Of a stretch of 64,000 bases of DNA, positions 23,181-34,185 are shown piece after piece. The notes beneath the pieces are model-generated. The model did not search any database, was not told the origin of the DNA, and saw nothing but the letters and a program-made list of their open reading frames with translations. The position numbers and the translations under genes were made by a program. Location of the stretch: assembly GCF_964204865.1 (NCBI RefSeq), contig NC_135252.1:3596001-3660000 (forward strand), read 5' to 3'. The DNA comes from Styela clava. Its lineage: Eukaryota > Chordata > Ascidiacea > Stolidobranchia > Styelidae. Positions within the stretch are counted from its first letter, which is position 1, and the number at the start of each line of letters is the position of its first letter.

Positions 23181-23561
23181 AGAAATAATTCTTCCGGGTC
23201 TACGTCAAGCAACTTTTGCATTAGGTTCGCTGCCAGAGCGTACGGCTTGTTTTTGTTTCCATAATTCTCCGAATGTATCAAGTTTATTTCCCGTCAGAAA
23301 ACTCCGACAATATACCGAATACCAATGGCAAAAATAGACATCACCAAAACCACCATCCTCCAGACTGCCCCATCCACACCCTTTTAAGCTTTTCAACTGA
23401 ATTCGTTTACAGCCTTGATTATACATCCAACCTCACTGTATAAAGCGAATGAGCTCTTCTATTACATAATAATCACATGGTGACCGCGATGAGATTATAC
23501 CACTGAACTGGAAATATATAGCTCTGTGGATTATAGTGATTGGTCTGTTTTCCCCTTGTGG

Positions 23562-23740
23562 ATGAGCCTGAATAGGTTGTTGGCAATTCTCACAGTGTTC
23601 GGATGCGGTTGCCTGGTTGTAGTATCGACGACTGATTCAAAACCCATTCCGTCGGTATTTCAGGGCGATGAATATGTATTTTTGAACTATGAAAATCATG
23701 GCTGCGGCTTTTATATGATATATAAACTAATCAATGTGAA
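23562..23740 (+). CDS. Possible first coding exon of a small secreted protein
   Basis: From ATG 23562 the frame reads MSLNRLLAILTVFGCGCLVV followed by VSTTDSKPIPSVFQG, which looks like a signal peptide plus a mature N-terminus. A GTATGT splice donor occurs at 23741 after the codons for INVK; without splicing the frame ends at 23761. I could not assign following exons; a large transposon cluster begins 650 bp downstream and may separate or have disrupted them. No homologue is recognised. It could equally be a chance frame. Confidence 0.25.
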
Positions 23741-25419
23741 GTATGTTCAAGCAATTTATTGATTGTAACAAAATAAATTTTACATTTCATCGTAGATCTT
23801 GGAATTTTTCGAAAAACGATATCTTAAAAATAAGTGGCAGTCAATATTGTCAAAACTTATTATAAACGGGCATTACACCACTCAGTTTAAGACCGTAGAG
23901 TGCTGCAGTATTTTAGAATAATTATGCTTTTATTTTGTATAAGTAGAAGCAAATGCGAGATATCATGTGCAAATTCAAATTAATATTATAAGACTCATGA
24001 AATGCTCTCACTGGAGTGAATTGAATATTTTACATAACAGAAAAATCATTATCCGTTGAAAAGTTCGGCTTTTTTAAGAGTGGTGTAATTGTGGCCGCTA
24101 TTTCAGAATCCGTTACAAGGAAATTTCCAATTCTGATTTTGACCTCCGCACTCCCCTTTGAAAATCTTGGCTGTGCCACTGAAAGCATGTATCCTATTGT
24201 AACGAGAGTCTAATCGTCTTCCTTTATGACATTTTGTGTCGGAATAATATGCAAAATTCAGATTAATCACACCCGAGATAAGTACTTCGCAGGCCTTCGA
24301 ATAAGAAATTATGAAGGAATCCACCCTCTACTAAGGATTAATCTAGTTTTACATGTTTACGGTTTTACGACTACTGATTCTTTTCAAGAATCTCAATGGC
24401 TTAATCCAGGGGTCACCAACCTTTTTGAAGGCGAGGGCTACTTTCTGGATACCGATTAAGCCGAGGGCTACCAGTTCAATGTGAACACTTTTAAAAAAAA
24501 GTCAATTAGCTTGCTTGACCCTCAATTATTGATAATTACCGGTATTTAGTCAAGTAAAAAACATTGATAAACTTTGGGATTCTTCAGGAAATCAAACGAT
24601 TATCACAACGTAGCAAATAAATTACTAGCAATGACACTTCCATTTTCAAACTGAGTGTTTTTTAAATTGATTTTAAAGTGATCCCTACAATAATATCCTC
24701 GGAAACCACAGGTCCACAATGTACCTACTTATTTACAAACACCCTGCATAGCCCTAAGATGAAAAAACCTAACAGTTGTACTGCCGAATGTTACATTTAC
24801 AAACACATTTAACTAATTATAAATATCTTGTTTTCAACAAGGAGAAAACCAAAATCGAACAAATCTAGTCTAATGCTCTCCACCATAGTGTGTTGTACTC
24901 CTGCGTGTAACTTGACACTGTAACTCTGAGCGGGTCTTGCAGATTTTCATCAGTAAGGCGTATTCCGTGCTTAGTTCCTTGTGAAGTTCATGTCAAAAAA
25001 TGTTGATTCACCAAGATACCTAGAACCAAACACTGATCTTGTAACATAGGATTGCTGTTTGAATTAAAAGGTGAGCTTTTTCTGCCCGTACTGCGCTGAC
25101 CAATGAAATATGACAAGATGTGTAATGTCCCTTCGCTTTGTCGTCGCTATAAACTCCCCGCAAATGAGACATACGCAATCTGTTTTCACGGTGGTAAAAG
25201 GAAATCCACCTCCCATTCATCATGAAAATGGTAGGTTTTCTTTCGATTTTCTGCCATTTTAAAAAAAAATCAATAATCGTATTATTGGCATTGCTGCTCC
25301 ACAAATCAACGAACACGAAAAAACGCGAGTTCGTGGAAGGCGACATCTGTGTGATAATCTGTGTCATAATTGGGAGAGTATTAAATGATCCGTTACGTTA
25401 CTGAGGTCAAATAAAAGTT

Positions 25420-25950
25420 AGAATGATCGTTGTCATAATGGACCTTTCCCCGACCTTTGACCCCCGAAAGATTCTTCCTATACTTTACCATTGCAAAATG
25501 TTCGAAGCTATTTTAAGAGTGCCTTTGCGAGTTGGAGCCTGTAAAATGGGGCATGTGTTTCAACTTTCAAACCACCATCATGATTCATCGCATACAACAA
25601 TCTGTTTTTTAAATATATCGGTAAAGAGTTTTAGCCTAGTTTATCACAGCTATTTCCACACAAATTTTTTATTACTGCATTTAAAGTAAAACTTCTAGGA
25701 AGACAGAGTGATCATTGAAATATCTAATTTATATTTAAGTTTCCGAAACACAACTGAAAACTTACGAATAGAGTTCAAAAACGCGAAAACGAGGTAACGT
25801 TTACGATCACGCTTGAAAATCTGTCTGAGTGAGAAATGTGTCTGAGCGGATGCGAAAAGGGAGCATTGTTACGTCACTTTTTGCATCTTGCTGATTGGCC
25901 AATGTCACGAAGTAAACAAGGAAGTCGATGCTCGGGGAAAGGTCCATAAT
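25420..25950 (+). repeat. Interspersed hAT-internal repeat, copy 1
   Basis: Shares TATCACAGCTATTTC, CGAAAACGAGG, GTTACGTCACTTTTTGCATC and GAAGTCGATGCTCGGGG with the element at 54030-54837, and a more diverged version with 29800-30700. This places all three in one non-autonomous family. Confidence 0.6.
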
Positions 25951-26701
25951 CAACAGGGGTTTATTCCCAGTTCCCAAATAAGACTTAAGTGTGATTTATA
26001 CAAGAATAACATGACAAAAATTAATTGATGTAACCAATGACATTAAACAACATGATGCGCAACTCCGGCATTTTTGGCCGAAGATCGTATCCGATAACAC
26101 GCTCCAATGCACATACTTGACGAGCGGATGTGTGCTGCTTTCAAGGCATAGCACGAATGGTGTTCGTGCCTGCTTTGACAGTTGTTGTCGATTTTAATGA
26201 TATTTTTGGAAAGTTGAGTTAAAAAGAAAATCGAAAAAAAGTAAGGTAAATACTATTGTTGTACATCACACTGATAAGTGCATGTGGGAAAGCCAGCTTT
26301 TTCAAATACTACGAAGTTATTAATTCAGTACCGTGCGTAGTTGCGCATTTGCCGAAATTGCATATTTACTTACCCCTTATGGTTTCAAATAGTTCATGCA
26401 CCTCCATTTAGATTTTTTTAACCAATGGGGATATATACTCATTGCTGTAACATACTATTGCCCCTTCACTTTTATTTGTGTATTGAATCAAAGGGTTAAC
26501 ACCTTCACCTAACATTCACACCGTCTCTCAAGTATATGAAGCCACGAATGCCTGTAATTTTCGTACTAAACCCCTTTATTAGTTGTTTTATATACTAAAT
26601 TCAGTAAAACATTTTTTACATTTAACATGAGATATTGGATTTATTAGCTTTTCCATTCTAAATCATATAGACTGCTTTATTTATTCTTGACGAAAATTAT
26701 T

Positions 26702-27079
26702 AAATTTCCTCTCTTTCTTTAGATGTGAATGTTGTGGACAAACCTGTCCAGGCATTGTGAGATTTCTGCAGCACAAGAGGCAATAGCAAAAATAGTAAGT
26801 ATATCAATCAAGACATTAAGCCGACATAAAGCAAAACTTTCAACTATTCGTCTACTAACCCCAATTATTTCTAACCCGTCATTATTTATTCACAGGACAA
26901 CTGTAGCAGAATGGGAGATTTCAGAAGTCTGGCGAAATATCAGTGACAGCGTGATTCCGAGACATATAATCAGAGTACTCCATAAATGTTTGCAATATAA
27001 GAACAACTTATGGAGGCATGCAAAGCCATTTGTCCCTCCGGTAGAGTTGTGTATGGCCCCCACATCCTGCAGGGCTTGA
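26702..27079 (+). other. Open stretch of uncertain coding status
   Basis: A 116-codon frame (26729-27079, beginning at a TTG, no early ATG) includes TTVAEWEISEVWRNISDSVI and is flanked by splice-site-like sequences (TTTCTTTAG before 26702, GTAAGT at 26793, TTTATTCACAG before 26895). The frame is not kept when those sites are used consistently, and I recognise no family. It could be a transposon-internal remnant. Confidence 0.15.
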
Positions 27080-27310
27080 GGAAAATACCTAAAAATTCCG
27101 AAGCGTAAGATTGCATAAGAGGTCTTATTTGTAAAAAGGCCAGGCATACTTAAAACAGCTTTGGAAATGTAGATTACGGGTCACTCACTACATCTGTGTA
27201 AGAATTGGTTCATCAACTTTTGGTAGTACTATAGGAGAAATTCAGGGAAGGGTATAATCATGATTCATGATAAAATACAGTTCAATATTTTGGACAACTT
27301 CAATCTAGAC

Positions 27311-27798
27311 CAGGGATGTCAAACTCGCGGGCCCAGAGAACTTCCAGTGCGGCCCTCGAACGCTAAACAATAATTGTAATGGTATTTTGGAATTTTTTTT
27401 TATCTAAATGTAAAAGATTTTTCAAACTTCCGAATTAAAGTGAAATTGATTATTCACGCAGAAAAGAATTTACTGAAATTAGTTTTGAAAAATTAATTTT
27501 TTTTTTGTTCACATTTTGACCCAATTGTGAATACACATCAAGCTAGCAAAAGAATACTTGAATAAAACACTTGAGTGAATAAATTAAACGCAAAGTACAC
27601 GAAGAATGTGGCATTTTCGAAGAAAAATGGGAGTTGCAATATTTCTGCATTTCTCAAAATTCTGAAGCACATTGTTTAATTTGTCATAATTTCATCAGTA
27701 CAATGAAAAAACACAATAAGCTCAGCAGTCAATATGACAATTTCAAAGACCAACTTCAAAAAGAAAATTTCCATGTGTTGGTATATTGATATAATTAT
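27311..27798 (+). pseudogene. hAT element left end with BED-finger transposase N-terminal remnant
   Basis: A CAGGGATGTCAAACTCGCGG terminus at 27311 is followed at 27583 by a frame reading KRKVHEECGIFEEKWELQYF, then CISQNSEAHCLICHNFISTM and a DNFKDQLQKEN tail, ending in a stop at 27796-27798. This matches the N-terminus of BED-type hAT transposases of the ZBED5/FAM200 kind (WELQYF, CLIC zinc ligands). The usual His-rich half of the finger is collapsed by a deletion. The matching right terminus could not be found. Confidence 0.65.
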
Positions 27799-29799
27799 AC
27801 AACAACTTATTTACTAAAAATCAATATCAATAAGAATTCAAGCAATCCTATACCACGCAATGTGGCGCGAAATGTCTTGTCGAAAAAATCTGTCATTTGT
27901 TTGTTTACTGATCTATACACTTTTTTGCATTACTGGAACTAATTAAACATTCTCAAAGATCCAGATTAACCCATGATCATGTGACCTCGTTAGTTAGAGT
28001 TGGTACTATAAAATCATTTCAGCCTGGTGGCCTGGCCTTAGTATGCTGGTGACACAAAAAAGATGCCAATAGTCAGGGCAAACGTAATCGAGTAAACATT
28101 GAGTTTATACTGTAGTATTTTTGTTAGTTTTAGGTCCATATGTTTGGATTAGGTCATTTTTAGTGCATGTATTATATTCTTTCCTTATCCAAAGCTTGTT
28201 CAAAAATGATTTTGATGGTTGTACATAGAATTTTATGATTTTTGTAATAAATACAGTAACTTGCAATAATGGTGGAATGCAAAGATTAATATGTAATTGC
28301 ATTTAAAATTAAAGAAATTAATAAAACTTAATCCAACTGTTTAATGCATCACAATATATGTCACAAACTAAAACTATCTCAAAAATATTATTCAAGTATG
28401 CATTATCAAAAACTGTTTGCGGCCCTTTTTACAATTTCCACAATGCGATTCGGCATATTGTATGACTTGTATTGTAACTTGTATTTGCTGTCGCAATGTA
28501 TTATCTCAATGTGTCAAACTTTTAATTAGTGTGCATATTTTGCTTTCAGGTGACATAAATGTATTGTCTTGTTTATTACCTCAGCTTGGAGTATTGACAA
28601 GAAAAAGGTGCCAGTAAATTACGTACAAATTTTTTTAACTCTTTGTTATAATCAGAATTCACAATCAATAGGAAATATAAACAGCCAACAATCAATGAGA
28701 ACTATATGCGAGATTCATCAGATTAAATTTGTCTTCTAAAATCGGAGGAAGGCAAAACATATAGGTAGTTTCCATCCACACAAGTCTTTCAAGAAGAAAT
28801 GCTCGAGCCAAACTAAATGAGCATAATCAGGTGATCGGTAAGGCTGCAAGTTGAATTCAGACCTGCAACCTCCTGCATAGAAGATAATATTAATTAGTGG
28901 GCTATGAGCTAAATTCAGACACAAACCTATCTACGAGGCAATATGTACCATCAATGTCACCTACGATAAACTGAATATGTTATATGTCTAATAAATTCAC
29001 TTACTAAAGCAAGTTCGATAGGTGCAAACTTTGTGTTATGGAATTGTATCACAGCACCGTTAAGAGAAGTATAAACAGTTTTGCTGTTTTGTATGACATC
29101 CTCTTTGAATGAAATTTGATTTTTAAGTGCAAACATTAAAATTAGTAACCTAGAACATTGTCATTATCTGCAAAATGTTCCACACAAATCTTCACACTAT
29201 CGCGTTTGTAATCTTCTCTGATAAAAAAAAACGTCTATGATGTCCAGAATTACTCTTTACCGCTAGCTTGTGTGCCATTCCAGCTTTCCGAGCAAAACTT
29301 CTTAGATATAATAATGATTTTCTTTCGTTACAGGCGCAAAAAGGCAGGTACTACACGTAAAGAAGGCGCCGAGTAGCAAAAGCGAACGGAAAAACGGTCG
29401 CGAAAGGCGACGAGAACTATGTGCATTGGAGCGTATCATGAAATACAATCATTCGCCTGTAGTCTTATGGAGTGACGTCAGAGTTGCCTATCATGTTGTT
29501 TAATGTCATTGATGTAACTTACTTATAAGCGCCGGTATTAAGCTCTTTTTGGAACAGACCTGCGGTCGACTCATGTGTGTGGTCTTCACGGGCGACTTGG
29601 TGCCCGCGGGCAACAGGTTGGTGACCCCTGGTTAATCATTGAGCGTATAATGCATTGACATCCAAATCAATTAATCCAAATTTTATGCATAACTGGCTAA
29701 TAATTCTCACATATATTGGTCATAAGTCTTTCAATTTCATTTGGCAAAGTCTGTTAGAATCGGATCATGCTTGTTTCGGAAAAAGCATACCCAGCTCAA

Positions 29800-30790
29800 C
29801 AGGAATTCGGCGGTAACAAATGTAGGAAGGGTCCTAAACAATCCATTAACTCAAGCGCTGGAAAAAAGCGAATTAAAAGTAATAAGAACGCGCTTTACAT
29901 CCGGTGATATTACTGGTGACATTGTCCCTGTTCGGTCGTTCCTCCCGTGCTGCCAAATCGGAAAAACTTTAGGGCCATAAATCACTTTATGTCACTCAAA
30001 TTAGCGACCGGAAGTTTTTCTTTGAAGTGCAGCGTCTGAAAACACGTTATGACCTCGGCCTATCAAAAGATCAAATACCAATGTGATAGTTAGACCGTTA
30101 GGCGACAAAACATAGGTATAAGACAACATAATAATTCAGAGACATAGTTAACAAAAATTAGACAGAATGTCTGAAACACTTCGGCGAAAGAAAACACTCA
30201 CAACGCAAAAGAGAAATAGAAACCCGCCGTGCGCATGGATGTTTCACCGACCCTTACCCCAGAAAAATTATCCCATACTTTACTATTGCAAAATATTGCA
30301 TGCTTATTTTGCTAGTGTTGGTGCTTACAAAGTGAATTGCATGATCAAAGCCATCATTTTTATCAAAATATACAACCAGGTACCGCTAACAGGTACTGAT
30401 AGCTAATTTTAGCATACCGCGGCGTAGTCTATCCCAGTTTTTTTGGAACTTAACTGAAGCTCATCGGAAGATATAATGACAATTAAATTTCTTTATTTAC
30501 AACAAATTTTTGGAAACACAACTAAAATCTGACAAATAATACGCAAAACCACGAAAACGAGGCAATGTTTACAACAATGCTTGGATATCTGTCTCAGCCA
30601 ACGAAGTGTCTGAGTCAAAATTGCCATTGTTACGTCATCGTTTACTGCTTGCTAATTGGCCATTGTGACAGATAAAACAAGGAAATCGATGCTCGGGGTA
30701 ACATCCATTATGTATGAAGATTGGGAATTTCTGGTAATCCACGTGCTAAAATACACCAATGACATTACACTCGCGTATTACGTGGTGCAA
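29800..30790 (+). repeat. Interspersed hAT-internal repeat, copy 2
   Basis: A diverged copy of the block at 25420-25950. It shares the GGTCCTAAACAATCCATTAA-type start, TACTTTACTATTGCAAAATAT, CGAAAACGAGG, GTTACGTCAT and AATCGATGCTCGGGG. The open frames at 29741-29980 and 30167-30406 lie in it and show no protein family character. Confidence 0.5.
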
Positions 30791-30970
30791 ATTATGCACG
30801 GAGAACTACGGTCCTTCAAATAAAATAATTTCAAATGGAACTTCTCTATATTATTTCTGAAATAAAGGTTTTACAATAAGGACTATACCTAATATCAAAT
30901 CTTTTTGGACATTACTGGCTATAACGTATGAATGTCGCATAGTTTAAGCAATGTTTACATTTGGTTTAAG

Positions 30971-31173
30971 GGTTCCATTACATTTGAACCCACGTACATT
31001 TGAACTCATGGCAATTGCACCTGTATGCTATTGCACCTATGAATTTTTTTTTGTTTCACGGATAGTTAAACCCATACTAACCCTAACCCATGGGTTTTAG
31101 CACCCGCATATAGATTGAACCCGTGGATATACGCATGGGTTCAAATGTACATGGGTTCAAATGTACGGTCACC
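30971..31173 (+). mobile_element. MITE-A copy 3 (203 bp)
   Basis: Same ends and core as the other MITE-A copies. It is flanked by GGTTTAAG on both sides (30963-30970 and 31174-31181). It carries two subterminal ATGGGTTCAAATGTAC units at its right end. Confidence 0.9.
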
Positions 31174-31189
31174 GGTTTAAGTGTTACAT

Positions 31190-31990
31190 TATTTTCGTAG
31201 TGGTTTAATGTGCTGGCATTACCATGTGGCATGTCTCAACCCTCATTTAAGTTTTAGCTACTCGTCCGATGTTTTTGTCTTGTGTGTTGTGAGTGTTTTG
31301 TACCGTACCTTGGGGAAGTAACGAAAAAAATTATCTTTTATATTTTCTTTATTCATACCTAACAAATACATTCACCCCCCAAAAATAATCTGGCTTGCAC
31401 CACAGAATATGATGGTTTTCTATTTGAAAGATACAAGAAAGTACGGGCTAGCAAGAAAGTAAAGACTACCGTACCTAGTTTTATGCGAAAATCTTGTGCA
31501 GTACCTATGCCTGCGTTTTATATGCCACTGCAGAATTTGCTTTCCTTCCTGTTTGTTCTCGAGAATATCCCGTTTGGTAACTTGGTCTGTCTGTCTGTAG
31601 GTACGGTAGGTAGTTTAGTGCTATGTTCCACGTAAATCCTGAAATCAGCCGCTTGGTAAAAATCCAAGCAAAAGTACCGTGAGATACCGTATTTCAAGAG
31701 AGAGATTTTAGAAAAAAAGTATATTACAGTATTAGGGTGTCATGGCCAAGACCAAGGTGGCATAATTCATCATTTTTTCAAAATTCATAATAAAGTAACC
31801 TATCTGACTATTGTTAAATATTTAAGGTTAAGATCATCAGTCCTTTTTTTCATGAGAGAATTGCTTTAACACACGATTTGCATGAAAGTGTTGACAATGC
31901 ATTTGTTGTATTTTAAAAATAAATTAGAGCTCTGGCGGATGTGATACCGGTACCTTGTGCAGTTGTGTGATGATATTCTACTGTTTTACA
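31190..31990. other. Intergenic DNA, nothing recognised
   Basis: AT-rich sequence with a short (GTCT)n tract at about 31580. There is no open frame or identifiable repeat end. Confidence 0.4.
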
Positions 31991-31999
31991 AAATATCTT

Positions 32000-32295
32000 A
32001 GGATAGGATAGGATTTACATATTTATCCCGGAGGAGAGGAAAGCCGATAAGACGGCTTATCCATATGGCGAACCACGGCCTCTCGTCCGGTTACCATTCC
32101 AAGTCGGGTATGGGATTAATTATTAACCGACCAGCGGTTACGTGAACCACCCAACGACGACGAGGAGTCCAGCAATCCTCTCGCACATAACCATCCCTGT
32201 ATGGGATTTGAACCTGTGAACCCACGCAGAGTAATTAGAGGTGCGGTGGCGAGCATATTCCTAACGCTTAGCCCGTTGAGCCACACCGACGCGCC
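32000..32295 (-). repeat. tRNA-like SINE, near full-length
   Basis: A reverse-strand copy of the SINE at 39760-40095. On the minus strand the order is head, A box TGGCTCAACGGG (32272-32283), B box GGTTCAAATCC (32204-32214), SINE body, and a 3' tail of TCCTA repeats (32000-32020). The body lacks part of the central region found at 39925-39985. Confidence 0.85.
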
Positions 32296-32550
32296 TTTCG
32301 TTATTTTCCATGGTGTCACTGTCATAACTGCATATATACAGTATATAGGCCCATTGCTGTATTGGGAGGGAGGCTCAGTAGTTTTTTTTTAACGTTTGGT
32401 ACTAACATCAGAACTTATAGTACTGTACTGTGACTGTGTGGTACCGTAGGCGTAGTGCACATAGCACATTTGATAGTTTTTTGGTTTTGCATAGTATCAC
32501 TCTATCTTCTGATCATGGTACAGTTATTTATGTTTATTTTTTTAATAATT

Positions 32551-32627
32551 CTATTTAACAGTATTTAAAAATTGATAACTTGAAAAAACCTGTTGAAAAA
32601 CAAAAGAACACTGGATTTTCAGTTGAA
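32551..32627 (+). promoter_or_regulatory. 3' splice site and 5' UTR ahead of METTL25-type gene 1
   Basis: TTCTATTTAACAG ends at 32561, 66 nt before the chosen ATG. It follows a T-rich tract and has no obvious partner donor. It is either the acceptor of a 5' UTR intron or a trans-splice acceptor. Confidence 0.45.
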
Positions 32628-34040
32628 ATGGATGTTAATATACATTCAATATCATCTGTTAAGGAGCATTTAAATAACCTTCTCCAAATTTATAATCAAT
32701 TCAAGTTTCTGACGGACTCTTACATCATTGAGTTTTTTATAGAAAAACACTGGATGAAACTTCCATTAAGATGGAGGGAAATTCTGGATAGAATGAGCCC
32801 AAGCGGATTTGCTAAAGAGGTCTTTGTCTCATCAAGTTGTGTTTCAACAGTTTTGCCATTATCTCTAATTGCGTTTAAAGCATGTTGTTTAAAATTATCA
32901 CTGTCAAGATCATACAATACTGAACAAGATACTGGAGAATTTTGTCATTCAAATCCAAGTCAAAATAAACTTTTGAAGCATATATTCAGAAAACACGTTA
33001 ATCCGAAAAAGCAGCATGAAATAAGGAAACTATCAAAGATAATAACTGATGTTGCATCCAAAGCAAAAGTTTCAAAAGTTGCTGACATTGGTTCAGGCCA
33101 AGGTCATCTTTCAAGATTACTTGCCATCGGACATGGATTTGATATTACATCAATTGAATCAGATGAGAAGAATGTTGATAAAGCTAAACAATTTGATGTA
33201 GAGTGTATTAAACAAGTGTTGAAAGACAATCCAAATCATTATCAGACATTGCCTAATCATGTATTACATCATATCGATCCTTTTATATCTGAAGATTCAT
33301 TTTTCAGATTGTTTATTTCAGAGCCAAATACTAGCAATGATCCTCATATTCTACTGTCAGGACTTCATGCTTGTGGAGATCTTAGTTCAACAATGATACA
33401 TAGTTATGTTGAAAGCGAAAAAATAACTGCATTAGTTTCGGTTGCTTGTTGTTATATGAAATTAACTCAGGATGTCAAAAGATGTAGTGTAATGTCAAAC
33501 CAAATTGAGTCAAAATCTGGTTATCCATTAAGCAAGTTTGTTCAATGTATAAAGGATCATAATCTTTCTTACAAAAGCAGAGAGATATCATGTCATGCCA
33601 ATGAAGTCTTTGCACAAAGGCTTCAAACAAATTGTGATCATTTAAAGATTCATTGTTATCGAGCAGTTTTAGAGCATATATTACGACAAAAACATGCGGA
33701 TATGATTAGAATTGGAGTGCAAATATCTAAGAAGGCATATCTGAAAACTTTTCAAGAATATCTTGATCTATCGTGCGCAAAATTAAGTCTTTCCCCTATA
33801 TCTATAGCTAATAATATTGAAGTTTCATCAATGCTATCAGATTGGGGTAAAGTTGTTCTTTACTATGGTTTATGTTTAATGTTAGCACCTATAATTGAAT
33901 CTATAATATTGCTGGATAGGGCTGTTTATTTGTTTGAAAATGGCTTGGATTCATCGATACCATGTATTTTCAACCCAGAACTGTCGCCAAGGTGCTTTGC
34001 CTTGATTTCAACTAAATCTGTGAGATACGATCAAGGATAA
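32628..34040 (+). CDS. METTL25-family methyltransferase, copy 1, intronless
   Basis: A 470-residue protein starting MDVNIHSISSVKEHLNNLLQ; the frame opens 16 codons earlier without an ATG. SAM-binding motif I is at about 150-165 (VADIGSGQGHLSRLL), followed by SIESDEKNVDKA. Next come the family blocks LLSGLHACGDLSSTMIHSY and SVACCYMKLT. The C-terminus contains LAPIIESIILLDRAVYLFEN and PELSPRCFALIS. These match the METTL25/METTL25B (Methyltransf_32) family, thought to be SAM-dependent methyltransferases; their substrate is not established to my knowledge. The N-terminal WMKLPLRWREIL and FAKEVF blocks are also typical. Copy 2 starts 145 bp after this stop. Confidence 0.9.
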   Translation: MDVNIHSISSVKEHLNNLLQIYNQFKFLTDSYIIEFFIEKHWMKLPLRWREILDRMSPSGFAKEVFVSSSCVSTVLPLSLIAFKACCLKLSLSRSYNTEQDTGEFCHSNPSQNKLLKHIFRKHVNPKKQHEIRKLSKIITDVASKAKVSKVADIGSGQGHLSRLLAIGHGFDITSIESDEKNVDKAKQFDVECIKQVLKDNPNHYQTLPNHVLHHIDPFISEDSFFRLFISEPNTSNDPHILLSGLHACGDLSSTMIHSYVESEKITALVSVACCYMKLTQDVKRCSVMSNQIESKSGYPLSKFVQCIKDHNLSYKSREISCHANEVFAQRLQTNCDHLKIHCYRAVLEHILRQKHADMIRIGVQISKKAYLKTFQEYLDLSCAKLSLSPISIANNIEVSSMLSDWGKVVLYYGLCLMLAPIIESIILLDRAVYLFENGLDSSIPCIFNPELSPRCFALISTKSVRYDQG

Positions 34041-34185
34041 ATTCACAACTAGTTTATATATGTGATCGCAAATCAAGAACACATGCTTCTCAGAAAGTTG
34101 GGAGATATATTGGCTGTCACTTATCAGAGGGTGTGTTCTGATCCTAATTTTATTGTTTTTTTATTACATAAAGATCCTAATAACT

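Larger units (their letters stand above)
24407..29630. mobile_element. 5.2 kb hAT-type composite with CAGGGGTCACCAACC ends
   Basis: The left end CAGGGGTCACCAACCTTTTT and the right end (inverse of CAGGGGTCACCAACCTGTTG) are perfect inverted repeats over 16 bp. The flanks share only TTAATC, not a clean 8 bp duplication, so this may be one large element, or two related elements with one end each lost. Inside are a block shared with 29800-30790 and 54465-54760 (at about 25420-25950), an inverted ~90 bp repeat (26033-26125 against 29425-29520), and a BED-type hAT transposase remnant at 27583-27798. Confidence 0.6.
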
